DNA of 64,000 nt from Labilithrix sp. Lineage in GTDB: Bacteria > Myxococcota_A > Polyangia > Polyangiales > Polyangiaceae. The number at the start of each line of letters is the position of its first letter. Position 1 is the stretch's first letter. The notes beneath the pieces were generated by a model. It did not search any database. It was given only the letters and a program-made list of their open reading frames with translations, and was not told where the DNA came from. Below are positions 16,320 to 24,592 of the stretch, in pieces. Made by a program: the position numbers and the translations under genes. The stretch lies in contig JAHBWC010000040.1 in the NCBI GenBank assembly GCA_019637225.1, positions 1 to 64,000 of the forward strand. Reading direction: 5' to 3'.

Positions 16320-16904
16320 ATGCGCCCGACCCTCCCGCTCCTCTGCGGCTTCGCGAGCCTTGGGCTCCTCGTCTTCGCGGCGTGCACGACCGACTACCAG
16401 AAGGGCCTGGAGGACCCGGCGTTCGGCGCGCCCAACGCCCTCGCGGGACAGAAGCAGCCGGGGCCGAGCTCCGAGAACACGGCCGACAACGGCTCGAGCG
16501 GCACGAGCGGAGGCGCCGCCACCACGCCGGAGTGCGTGAAGGCCGGCGGCACCCTGGTCGACGGCGGCGCGTGCGACGTGAGCTTCAAGACGATCCTCGC
16601 CGCGTTCAAAGCGGCGAACTGCCAGACCGCCGGCTCGTGCCACGGCGGCGCGACCCCGCCGAACCAGCCGCGCATCGATCCGGACGATCCCGACGCCATG
16701 TGGGCCATCTTCGCGGGCTTCAAGCTGAGCAACGGGACGGTCTACATCAACCCGTGCTCGACCGATCCGGCGCAGTCGACCATCGGCTGCAACATCAACG
16801 CGGCCGCCGCGTGCGGCTCGGTCATGCCGCCGGGCGCGGGCCTCCCGGGGAACGTCATCGCGGACATCGACACCTGGCTCAAGTGCGGCGCGCCGAACAA
16901 TTGA
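16320..16904 (+). CDS. Cytochrome-like lipoprotein with CX5CH motif
   Basis: The 194-residue protein starts at ATG 16320 and has a lipobox FAAC (Cys22) and a Gly/Ser-rich linker. Residues ~80-110 include TILAAFKAANCQTAGSCHGG, a CX5CH arrangement, followed by MWAIFAGFKLSNGTVYINPC and CGSVMPPGAGLPGNVIADID, a pattern in which a terminal helix holds a potential Met ligand. This is typical of myxobacterial putative cytochrome domains. It is divergent from the DUF4266 operon across 132 bp and could share its regulation. Heme binding is unproven. Confidence 0.6.
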   Translation: MRPTLPLLCGFASLGLLVFAACTTDYQKGLEDPAFGAPNALAGQKQPGPSSENTADNGSSGTSGGAATTPECVKAGGTLVDGGACDVSFKTILAAFKAANCQTAGSCHGGATPPNQPRIDPDDPDAMWAIFAGFKLSNGTVYINPCSTDPAQSTIGCNINAAAACGSVMPPGAGLPGNVIADIDTWLKCGAPNN

Positions 16905-16957
16905 GCTGAGCGCGCGCAATTATCGGCCGAGCGCGCCCAAGAGCTCGGCGCGTGCGC

Positions 16958-16963
16958 TAAGCT
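16958..16963 (+). promoter_or_regulatory. Candidate -10 element (TAAGCT), leaderless-type position
   Basis: TAAGCT ends 10 nt before the ATG at 16974 and no ribosome site lies between. The same hexamer at the same distance precedes the pseudouridine synthase gene at 60685. Confidence 0.45.
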
Positions 16964-16973
16964 CCCGCCCCCG

Positions 16974-17759
16974 ATGGATCGCGTTCTCGCGCGCCTCGAG
17001 CGCAGGTTTGGTCGCTTCGCGATCGAGAGGCTCACGACCTTCATCGTCGGAGGCATGGCGATCGTCTTCGTGCTCGCGTACGCGCGGCCGGAGATCCTCG
17101 ACTACCTCACGCTCGATCCGTCGCGGGCGCTCCGGGAGCCGTGGCGCTTCGTCTCCTACCTCTTCATCCCGCGGAGCATGGGGCTCATCTGGATCCTCTT
17201 CTCGCTCTACTGGACCTGGCTCATCGGCCAGAACCTCGAGAACGAGTGGGGCGCCTTCAAGTTCAACGTCTTCTACCTCCTCGGCGCGCTCGGGACGACG
17301 GTGGCGGCGTTCCTCGTCGGACCGCAGGGGAACTTCTGGCTGAACACGTCGCTCTTCTTCGCCTTCGCGACGGTGTTCCCGAACTACGAGATCTTGGTCT
17401 TCTTCATCGTCCCGATCCGCGTGAAGTGGCTCGCGCTCCTCATGCTCGCGCTCATCGGGTACTCCTTCATCGACGGCAACCTCGCCGCGAAGGCGGCGAT
17501 CGCCGTCGCGTTCAGCAACTACCTGCTCTTCTTCGGCGGGCACCTTCTCCGGCTCGCGCGCGGGCAGCAGCTCCAGATGCGCCAGGCGGCGCGCAGGACG
17601 TCGTTCCGGCCGCCGCCCGAGCGGGAGCAGGCCGCCTCCGTGCGCGCATGCGCCCTCTGCGGCAAGCGCCAGGACGACGGCGCCGACATTCGCGTCTGCT
17701 CGTGCGAGAAGTGCGGCGCGCCGCGCGAGCTCTGCCTCGAGCACGCGCGCGACCATTGA
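16974..17759 (+). CDS. Rhomboid-like membrane protein, probably inactive, with zinc-ribbon tail
   Basis: The 261-residue protein has about six membrane segments in residues ~18-190. It keeps rhomboid-type marks (EPWRFVSYLF, then GQNLENEWGAFKFNVFYLLG). The catalytic GxSG is replaced by GNFWLNTSLFFAF, and the later catalytic His is missing from FSNYLLFFGGH. It is therefore best described as a rhomboid pseudoprotease-like protein. The C-terminal ~40 residues hold two CXXC pairs and further Cys/His (CALCGK, CSCEKCG, CLEH), suggesting a zinc-binding tail. Such proteins often act as membrane chaperones or adaptors; that role is an inference. Confidence 0.65.
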   Translation: MDRVLARLERRFGRFAIERLTTFIVGGMAIVFVLAYARPEILDYLTLDPSRALREPWRFVSYLFIPRSMGLIWILFSLYWTWLIGQNLENEWGAFKFNVFYLLGALGTTVAAFLVGPQGNFWLNTSLFFAFATVFPNYEILVFFIVPIRVKWLALLMLALIGYSFIDGNLAAKAAIAVAFSNYLLFFGGHLLRLARGQQLQMRQAARRTSFRPPPEREQAASVRACALCGKRQDDGADIRVCSCEKCGAPRELCLEHARDH

Positions 17760-17777
17760 AGGCGTCGCCGCGCGACG

Positions 17778-18782
17778 TCAGTCGACGGTGAGGACGATCT
17801 TCCCGAAGCTCGCGTTCGACGCCATGAGGTCGTGGGCCTCGGCGGCCTGGGCGAGCGAAAAGACGCGATCGACGACCGGGAGGAGCTTCGCCTCGGCGAC
17901 GAGCGGCGCGATGTTGCGGGCGAGGAGCTGGCCGGCGAGGATCTTCTCCTCGAGCGGCCGCGAGCGAAGGACGGTGCCGAAGACCCGCAGGCGCCGGCGG
18001 AGCACGAGCCCGAGGTCCACGCTCGCCTTCGCCCCGCCCATCAGGCCCACGAGGACGAGCCTGCCGCGATCGGCGAGCGCGGCGAGGCTCTCGGGGACGT
18101 ACGCGCCGCCGACGAGGTCGAGCGCGAGGTCCGCTCCCCTGCCCTCCGAGAGCTCGCGCACGCGCGCCGCGAACGTCACGCTCGCGCCGTCCGGGCTCGC
18201 CTCGGCGACGATCCCCGCTCCTAGCCCGAGCGCCGCCGCCCGGTCGAGCTTCTCTTGCGACCGCGCCGTGCCGATCGCCCGCGCGCCGATCGCCCGCGCG
18301 ATCTGAACGGCGGCGGTCCCGACGCCGCTGCCGGCGGCGTGGACGAGCGCGACCTCTCCCGCCGCGAGGCCGCCCTGGACGACCATCGCGTCGTACGCCG
18401 TGACGAACGCCTCGGGGACGGCGGCCGCCTCGACGAAGCCGAGCGGCACGCCGCCGACCGACGGGATCGGCGCGAGCGTCCGCGCGTGGACGACGACGTA
18501 CTCGCCGTAGCCGCCGCCGGAGACGACGCCGTGGACGCGATCGCCGACGCGGACGTCGGTCGTGCCACTGCCGACCGCATCGACCTCACCCGCGATCTCG
18601 AGCCCCGGGACGTCGGCGGGCGCGTCGGGCGGCGCCGGGTAGAGGCCCCGGCGCTGGAGCAGGTCCGCGCGGTTCACGCCGCACGCGCGAACACGCACGC
18701 GAGCTTGGCCGGGCCCCGGCTCTGGCGTGGGGAGCTCACGGAGCTCGAGGCTCCCGCCGTCCCCGATGACGACCGCGCGCAT
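17778..18782 (-). CDS. Zinc-independent quinone oxidoreductase (MDR family, PIG3-like)
   Basis: The 334-residue protein shows the medium-chain dehydrogenase layout. An N-terminal GroES-like domain contains ACGVNRADLLQRRGLYP and VPGLEIAGEVDAVGSGTTDV. A Rossmann domain contains LVHAAGSGVGTAAVQIARAI. Catalytic-zinc ligands are absent, as in NADPH:quinone oxidoreductases (Qor/TP53I3 type). It would reduce quinones or other electrophilic carbonyls in the cytosol using NADPH. It is transcribed alone, opposite the rhomboid-like gene, with the start at ATG 18782 supported by a TATGCT element 6 nt upstream. Confidence 0.88.
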   Translation of the reverse strand: MRAVVIGDGGSLELRELPTPEPGPGQARVRVRACGVNRADLLQRRGLYPAPPDAPADVPGLEIAGEVDAVGSGTTDVRVGDRVHGVVSGGGYGEYVVVHARTLAPIPSVGGVPLGFVEAAAVPEAFVTAYDAMVVQGGLAAGEVALVHAAGSGVGTAAVQIARAIGARAIGTARSQEKLDRAAALGLGAGIVAEASPDGASVTFAARVRELSEGRGADLALDLVGGAYVPESLAALADRGRLVLVGLMGGAKASVDLGLVLRRRLRVFGTVLRSRPLEEKILAGQLLARNIAPLVAEAKLLPVVDRVFSLAQAAEAHDLMASNASFGKIVLTVD

Positions 18783-18788
18783 CGTTCG

Positions 18789-18794
18789 AGCATA
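18789..18794 (-). promoter_or_regulatory. Candidate -10 element (TATGCT), leaderless-type position
   Basis: TATGCT on the minus strand ends 6 nt before the ATG of the quinone oxidoreductase gene; no Shine-Dalgarno sequence fits between them. Confidence 0.45.
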
Positions 18795-18842
18795 GTCCTC
18801 TCCCCACCGCGGTGCGCTTTTGATAAAGCTGGCGGCATCCTC

Positions 18843-19496
18843 ATGGCCGTCACTCCCGTCTATCGCCCGCTCGTCCGTAGCTTCGACATCAAGTTCGTGC
18901 GCGAGGCCGCCGCACACGTCCGCGCGGGAGGCCACGCCGTCGTCTGGGAGAAAAAGAACCGAGCCGTGCTCGTCTTCGAGAAGCCCGCGGAAGGCAACGA
19001 GGACGACTTCGGCCTCTGGGCCGTCTACGACATGGGCAAGTGGCTCTGGAAGCTCGAGTCGCGCGGCGCGCTGAAGGGCCTCGCGACGACGCTCGTCCCG
19101 CGCGACTGCCTCTGGATCGTGAAGCGCCGCGCCGAGCGCGACTCGATCCACCCCGGCCACAAGCGCAAGATCGCGTTCGACTGCACCAAGTGCGCGGCGT
19201 GCTGCCAGGACAACGAGGTCATTCTCCTCGAGGGGGACATCAAGCGCTTCAAGGACGGCGGGCGCGGCGAGCTCGCGAAGGCGCCGTACGCGAAGCGTCA
19301 CAAGGACGGGCGCATCATCCTCACGCTCCTCCCGTCGAAGCGCTGCCGCCACCTGCAGAAGTCGAACCGCTGCGGGATCTACGAGCTCCGCCCGCACGCC
19401 TGCAGCGAGTTCCCGATGGGCAGCGAGTGCTGCCTCTTCGCCCGCGAGGACGTGCTGAACCTGCACGACGGCCTGCTCCCCACCGACGCGAACTGA
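18843..19496 (+). CDS. YkgJ family cysteine cluster protein
   Basis: This 217-residue protein has the UPF0153/YkgJ core CTKCAACCQD (CX2CX2CC, about residues 118-127), followed by LEGDIKRF, CRHLQKSNRCGIYELRPHAC and SEFPMG. These cysteines bind a metal, either zinc or an iron-sulfur cluster. An N-terminal ~110-residue extension (FGLWAVYDMGKWLWKLESRG) is not part of the minimal family. The physiological role of the family is not settled. It is divergent from the quinone oxidoreductase. A GATAAA stretch at 18822-18827 is a possible -10 element. Confidence 0.85.
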   Translation: MAVTPVYRPLVRSFDIKFVREAAAHVRAGGHAVVWEKKNRAVLVFEKPAEGNEDDFGLWAVYDMGKWLWKLESRGALKGLATTLVPRDCLWIVKRRAERDSIHPGHKRKIAFDCTKCAACCQDNEVILLEGDIKRFKDGGRGELAKAPYAKRHKDGRIILTLLPSKRCRHLQKSNRCGIYELRPHACSEFPMGSECCLFAREDVLNLHDGLLPTDAN

Positions 19497-19651
19497 GGGC
19501 GCGCGGCGCGGGCGCTGCCTGCGCTGGCGAGGACATCGATTCCTCGGCGACCGGCGCGTGCGACCGCGATCGTCGCGGCGAATCCGGCGCGCTACAGGCC
19601 GAGCCGGACCGAGCTGCGTGGTGCGCGCGGTCGGACCTCCGCGTTCCCCCC

Positions 19652-21112
19652 TCAGCGCCGTCGTACGACTACGTCGCCGATGCCGAGCTCCCGGAGCGGA
19701 CCGGAGATGCGGGAGGCATCGCCGACGATGGTGATGACGCGGCGCTGGGGAGCGAGGTAATGACCAGCGACCGCGGTCAGCGCCTCGGCCGTCACGTTCG
19801 CGATCGCGCTCGAGCGCACAGCGCCGGCGTTCGCCGGAAGTCCGTAGGCGGCGTCTTTCGCGAGCTCCTCCGCGACGTCGAGGTGCGTCTCGGGGCCTAC
19901 CAGGGCATTGTCTTGTGCGTGCGCGAGCTCGCTCGGCTCGAGCGGGACGGCGGCGGCGCGCTCGAGCTCCGTGAGGATCCCGCGGAGCGCCTCGGCGGTC
20001 CGCTCTGTCTCCACGGAGGACGCTACGTCGAGCCGACCATGAGAGCGCAGAGGTGTCGAGCGCATCGTCACCCCGTAGGTGAGACCGTGCTCGCCACGGA
20101 TCTTGAGGTTCAGACGACTCGAGAGCGACGAGCCGAGGGCCGCCGAGAGCACGTCAAGCGCGGGACCGTCGACGTGACCGGCGGGCGCTCCGGCAAACCC
20201 GATGCGGAGCTTCGACTGCGCCGCGCCTGGATCGTCGATGATTCGAATGCCCCCCGAGATCGGTGGCGCCGGCAACGCGGCGCAGCCGGACGTGGCCACC
20301 TCGGCTCGCGGCAGGTCCTTCGTGTATCGCTCGAGCAGCGCGACGGCGAGGTCGGCGGTCGTGTCGCCGACGATGACGACGCTCACGTGCCTCGGCGACT
20401 GAGCGGCCCGGTAAAACTCCCGGACGCGGACATCCGGCTCGGCCGCGACGTCGGAGGGATCGACGAGCGTGAAGCCGTAGCCCCCGCCGCCGAAGAGCGC
20501 CTCGCGAAGCTCACGCTCCGCGAGGCGTGACCCGCGCGACTCGGGCGAGAGCCGCGCGCTCCAGCGGCTCCGCGACCGCGCGAGGTCCTCGGACGCGAGC
20601 ACTGGAGCGAAGAAGAGCGGCGCGAGGCGCGAAATCGCCGACGCGAGCAGCGGGGGAAACGCCGACGCGCCGAGGATGACGGCGTCGTCCGAGACCTCGA
20701 CGCGATGCGCGACGGCGAGGCGATAGAGGTAGCCGAAGTTCTCGCTCCAGGTCCGGTCCGGCGAACCCCCGAGCCCCAACGCGTAGAGCGCCGCGGCCGC
20801 GCCGCCGTCGCAGACGCCGCGATCGAGGGCGAACGCGAGCCCGACGCTCGGGAATTCGTGCCGCTCGGACACGAGAACGCGCACGCCGTTCGACAAGCGC
20901 CTCTCGACGATCGGCGGCTCGGTCAAGGGGCGAGGCGCGAGCGGCGGGGGCAGTGCGCGTAGCCAGCTCGCGTCTTCGGGCGCGCGCCCGGAGACCAGAG
21001 GGGGAGCGCGGACACGGCCGACGACAGCGTCGGCCCGCTCGCCGTCACTCCGGGCGCCCGGCGCGCACCCCAGCGCGAGCACCAGCGGAAGGAGCCACCG
21101 TCCTCGCCTCAC
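19652..21112 (-). CDS. M16 peptidase-like protein, non-catalytic partner (lipoprotein)
   Basis: The GTG at 21112 shares GTGA with the stop of the upstream M16 gene, so this start (486 residues) is preferred over upstream TTG and GTG codons. A lipoprotein signal (LALGC) is followed by a two-domain M16 fold: VERRLSNGVRVLVSERHEFP at the start of the first lobe and GAAQSKLRIGFAGAPAGHVD and GEHGLTYGVTMRS in the second. The HXXEH zinc motif is missing (GVCDGGAAAALYALGLGG occupies the place), as in non-catalytic subunits. It should pair with the product of the upstream gene in the periplasm or outer membrane. Confidence 0.85.
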   Translation of the reverse strand: MRRGRWLLPLVLALGCAPGARSDGERADAVVGRVRAPPLVSGRAPEDASWLRALPPPLAPRPLTEPPIVERRLSNGVRVLVSERHEFPSVGLAFALDRGVCDGGAAAALYALGLGGSPDRTWSENFGYLYRLAVAHRVEVSDDAVILGASAFPPLLASAISRLAPLFFAPVLASEDLARSRSRWSARLSPESRGSRLAERELREALFGGGGYGFTLVDPSDVAAEPDVRVREFYRAAQSPRHVSVVIVGDTTADLAVALLERYTKDLPRAEVATSGCAALPAPPISGGIRIIDDPGAAQSKLRIGFAGAPAGHVDGPALDVLSAALGSSLSSRLNLKIRGEHGLTYGVTMRSTPLRSHGRLDVASSVETERTAEALRGILTELERAAAVPLEPSELAHAQDNALVGPETHLDVAEELAKDAAYGLPANAGAVRSSAIANVTAEALTAVAGHYLAPQRRVITIVGDASRISGPLRELGIGDVVVRRR

Positions 21113-22485
21113 AAGGACCACGGCTCCCCCCAATCGCCCGCCTTCGGCGCGCCCCGGGTCGGAACCGCTACCACGGTGACCCTGCGGCCCTGCTGCAGGT
21201 AGCGAGCGAGCGCCGACGCGAACTCGTCGTAGCGAACGTCGGAGATCGCGTGAAGCTCCGTCTGGATGCTGTCGGCGCGATCGTAGCGAGCGACGAAGGA
21301 CTGGAGGACATGAGCGCGCCCTTCGATCGACTCGAGCTCCAACGTTCGCTGCGCGATGACCCGGGTCTTCTCGTTCCCGAGGAGCGCCCCAAGGCGGCGG
21401 TCGACGAGTATGGCGACGGCACGCTCGACGGCGCCGATGAACGCCTGCGGGCGCGCCTTCGGCTGGAGCTCCGCGTGGACGAGGAAGACGCTCGCCTCCT
21501 CCATCGAGACCACCTCCGCGTGGATCCTCGCCGGCTCCCCCAGCTCTTCGCGGGTGAGCTCGGCGACGAGGTCCGTGGCCAGCTCCATCTCGTGCCAGCC
21601 GCGCGCCCCCGCCGGCGGGATGAGCCAGGCGAGCGCGACGGCCGGAGCATCGACGCCGGTGGCCATCGTCCGGTCGACGTTCTTCTGCGAGGACGGCGGA
21701 GGGAGCATGCGCGAGCGTGGCACCCGAGCGGCGGGGATCTCGCCGAAGAGCTCGCGGACGAGCGCCGCCGTCGAGACGGGCTCGAACGCTCCAGCGATCA
21801 CGAGCGTCGCGTTGTTCGGGCGGTAGTGGGCGGAGACGAACCGCTTCGCGTTGGAGAGCGAGAGGCGCTCGTCGTCGTGCGCGAAGCCCGCCGTCGGTGT
21901 TCCGTACGCGTCGCCCTCGAAGAGGAGGTGGACGGCTCGGAGAACGAGCTCCCCGTACGCGACGTCGCTGAACCGCTCCCGTCGTTCATTGCGCACGACG
22001 CTGCGCTCGGCGAGCGCGCCCTGCTCGTCGACGCCGTCGAGTGGCCGGGCCATTCGCGCAGCCTCGATGAAGAGCGCGAGAGGGAGCTGCGAGGAGGCGA
22101 CCGTGGCGTAGTACTCGGTCGCGTCCGTGGTCGTCGTAGCGTTGTGGGTCACGGCCCCGACGCGAGCCAGGAGCGCGGAGAGGTCGTGCGTCCCATCCGG
22201 CTTGCTGCGGAACGTGAGGTGCTCCACGAAATGCGCGAGCCCGGTCGAGCTCGGTGGATCGTGGCGCGATCCGACGTCGTAGCGAACATTCACCGTGACG
22301 CTTCGAAACGAGGCGTCCGGATGGAGGACGACGTCGAGCCCGTTGGAGAGCGTGAAGCGCGTCGAATGGAGGTTCGCGCGAATGAAATACGCTCGCTCGC
22401 CTCCCGATGCTCCGGTCCGTCCGGCGCATGCCCCGGCGGCGAGCACCAGCAACGCGAGTAGGAGGAGGGCGACGCCGCGGCGCAT
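21109..22485 (-). CDS. M16 zinc metallopeptidase (insulinase family), catalytic partner
   Basis: The ATG at 22485 gives 458 residues and a lipoprotein signal (lipobox AGAC). The inverted zinc motif HFVEH (about residues 81-85) is preceded by YDVGSRHDPPSSTGLA and followed by the conserved Glu of LAERSVVRNERRER about 75 residues on. This makes it a genuine zinc peptidase of the two-subunit bacterial type. It is coupled by GTGA to the non-catalytic partner. A TAGATC hexamer 11 nt upstream and AAGAGG suggest a very short leader. Confidence 0.9.
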   Translation of the reverse strand: MRRGVALLLLALLVLAAGACAGRTGASGGERAYFIRANLHSTRFTLSNGLDVVLHPDASFRSVTVNVRYDVGSRHDPPSSTGLAHFVEHLTFRSKPDGTHDLSALLARVGAVTHNATTTTDATEYYATVASSQLPLALFIEAARMARPLDGVDEQGALAERSVVRNERRERFSDVAYGELVLRAVHLLFEGDAYGTPTAGFAHDDERLSLSNAKRFVSAHYRPNNATLVIAGAFEPVSTAALVRELFGEIPAARVPRSRMLPPPSSQKNVDRTMATGVDAPAVALAWLIPPAGARGWHEMELATDLVAELTREELGEPARIHAEVVSMEEASVFLVHAELQPKARPQAFIGAVERAVAILVDRRLGALLGNEKTRVIAQRTLELESIEGRAHVLQSFVARYDRADSIQTELHAISDVRYDEFASALARYLQQGRRVTVVAVPTRGAPKAGDWGEPWSL

Positions 22486-22681
22486 CGGCGCCTCTTGATC
22501 TAGCGCGGCGAGGCCCGTGCGCGAATGAATTTCCTGAATTTGGAGCTCTCGCACGGCCAGGTCATGACGTCCGAGGTCCGCGCGCGGCTCGGCCTGGACG
22601 CCGATCAGGCCGCCGCGACGTCGCCGTCGCGGACCACGACGCCCTCCTCGATCGCGTCGCGGCTCCGACGCGAGGCCCGGC

Positions 22682-24592
22682 CTACTTCTTCGTCGCGGGC
22701 TTCGCGGCGGGCGCCGGCTTCGCGGCCGGCGCGGGCTTGGCCGCCGCCGGTTTTTCGGACGCCGGCTTGTCCGCCGAGGGCTTGTCCGCCGGCTTGTCGG
22801 CCTTGTCGGCCGCCGGCTTCTCCGGCGTCGCGGCGAGGAGCGCCTCGAGGCGCGCGCGCGCCACGGCGACCGTCATCGAGTCCTTCACGGCGGCCTCGAC
22901 GAGCGGACGGGCCTCCTTCGGGTTGATCCGCAGCATCGCCTCGCCGACGCTGCCGACCGCGACGGCGACCTCGTCGGTGGGCGCGGTCCCGCGGTACATC
23001 GCGAAGAACTGCTTGAGCTGCGGCATCTCCTTGTCAGTGCCGATCAGCGCCAGCGCGGCGGCCGCGCGCTTCACGTCGTCGTCCGTGATCTGCGGATCGA
23101 GCAGGCGCGCGGCGACGAGCGGCGCCGCGTTCGGGTCCTTCATCGCCGCGAGGGCGTCGGCGAGCGGGCCGACGGGCGGGCTCCGGAGCACGTCGTGGAG
23201 GTAGTCGTAGTGCTTCGCGAGCGCGGCGAGCATGTGGCTCGCGCCGTTGCGCCGCGTGGCGAGCGCCGCGCGCGCGTCGGCGACGAGCACGGGCACCGAG
23301 CGCGCGTCCGACGCGATGTCGATCAGCGTCTTCGTCGCCGTGTCGTCCTCGAGCGTCGCGAGCTCGCGGAGGAGCAGGCGCTGCGCGGTCGCGAGCGTCG
23401 CCTCCCGCACGGTCACCGCGTCGGTGATCTGCTGGCCGAGCGACGGTCCGGGCGACGCCGGCTTCGGTGCCTGGAACGAGTCGGCGTGGACGACGCAGCT
23501 CTTGATGGGCTCGCCGATCGGCTTCTCCATCGAGACCTGTCCGGTCTGCGCGTCGAGCACGACGATCTTGCCCTCGTCGTCGCACAGGACGACGCCGCCG
23601 CCGACGGCCTCGCCGCCGATGAAGTCGTGCGCGTGCGTGCGCACCCAGGCGAGGTGCCCGCGCTGCGACTCGAAGCCGAAGATCAGGCGGTAGTAGCTCG
23701 CGTAGAAGCGGTTCGAGTCGATGCCGAGCGGCGTGGAGTCGCCGCTCGGACGGCCGAAGAGGCGATCGCGGTCGCGGGCGTTCGCCACCGGCGGGACCTT
23801 CTCGGTGCCGGGGACGAGCAGCCGCGGCGTGCCGGGCAGCTCGCGCGACGGGATCGCGACGCGGCTCGCGCCGCCGCGCGACGCCTGACCGATCTTGTCG
23901 TCGAAGCGGATGTACGCGAGCTCGCCGAAGTAGAGCGTCCCGCCGATCGCGAGCGCGCGCGAGACCTTGTCGCGGATGGTGACGCGGCCGATCTCGTCGC
24001 CGGTGGCGGCGTCGAGCGCGCTGACGTACTGGTTCGCCCACGGCACGAACACGACGCCGCCGACGACCTCGGGATCGCCGATCGCCTTGTCCGTCTCGAG
24101 CTGGCGCTTCACCGAGCCGTCGCGTCCCACGATGAGGAGCGTCGAGCCCGCGCCGCGCGAGAGCGAGAGCGCCGTGACGTTGCCGTCGTCGCCCGCGCCG
24201 AGCAGCGGGAGCCCGCCCGTCGGGCGCGCCCAGAGCTTCTTGCCGCTGGTCGCGTCGAGCGCCGCGACCTCGTTGCCGCCGGAGACCACGACCACGCCGC
24301 CCGCGATGATCGGGCGGGCGTCGAGCGCGTGCGTCGCCGTCCACTGGGCGCCGTTGCCGAGCGGCGTGCCGATGATCTTGTCGTTCCCCGCGACCGAGAC
24401 GACGAGATCGACGTTCGCGCTCGGGCGCGCGCCGCGGAGGCGCGCCTGCACCTCGGAGATGCTCCGGCCGCCGTCGTCGAGCCAGTCGGTCGAGAAGGTC
24501 TTCGGGCGGCTCGGATCGCTCGCGCACCCCTGTACGAGCGCCGACGTGAGTACGAGGGCCGCGCCGAGGGCCTTGTGCGTCGTCGTCTTCAT
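22682..24592 (-). CDS. Beta-propeller (PQQ-repeat/BamB-like) lipoprotein with C-terminal HEAT-like part and Lys/Ala/Pro tail
   Basis: The ATG at 24592 follows GGGAGGTTCGCA and overlaps the upstream HEAT gene by ATGA. The 636-residue product has a lipobox VQGC (Cys23). Residues ~60-380 carry propeller blades of the PQQ type (VVVVSGGNEVAALDATSGKK, FVPWANQYVSALDAATGDEI, VVLCDDEGKIVVLDAQTGQV). Residues ~400-590 are helical and HEAT-like. The last ~45 residues repeat Asp-Lys-Pro and Ala-Lys-Pro units, probably a cell-wall or envelope linker. It is probably a periplasmic scaffold with its HEAT-repeat neighbour; no enzymatic residues are visible. Confidence 0.75.
   Translation of the reverse strand: MKTTTHKALGAALVLTSALVQGCASDPSRPKTFSTDWLDDGGRSISEVQARLRGARPSANVDLVVSVAGNDKIIGTPLGNGAQWTATHALDARPIIAGGVVVVSGGNEVAALDATSGKKLWARPTGGLPLLGAGDDGNVTALSLSRGAGSTLLIVGRDGSVKRQLETDKAIGDPEVVGGVVFVPWANQYVSALDAATGDEIGRVTIRDKVSRALAIGGTLYFGELAYIRFDDKIGQASRGGASRVAIPSRELPGTPRLLVPGTEKVPPVANARDRDRLFGRPSGDSTPLGIDSNRFYASYYRLIFGFESQRGHLAWVRTHAHDFIGGEAVGGGVVLCDDEGKIVVLDAQTGQVSMEKPIGEPIKSCVVHADSFQAPKPASPGPSLGQQITDAVTVREATLATAQRLLLRELATLEDDTATKTLIDIASDARSVPVLVADARAALATRRNGASHMLAALAKHYDYLHDVLRSPPVGPLADALAAMKDPNAAPLVAARLLDPQITDDDVKRAAAALALIGTDKEMPQLKQFFAMYRGTAPTDEVAVAVGSVGEAMLRINPKEARPLVEAAVKDSMTVAVARARLEALLAATPEKPAADKADKPADKPSADKPASEKPAAAKPAPAAKPAPAAKPATKK

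Noticed and set aside
22525..22680. A short rightward reading frame starting MNFLNLELSHGQ at the 5' side of the beta-propeller gene
   Set aside because: No recognisable domain, and the frame continues antisense to the propeller gene tail; probably spurious.
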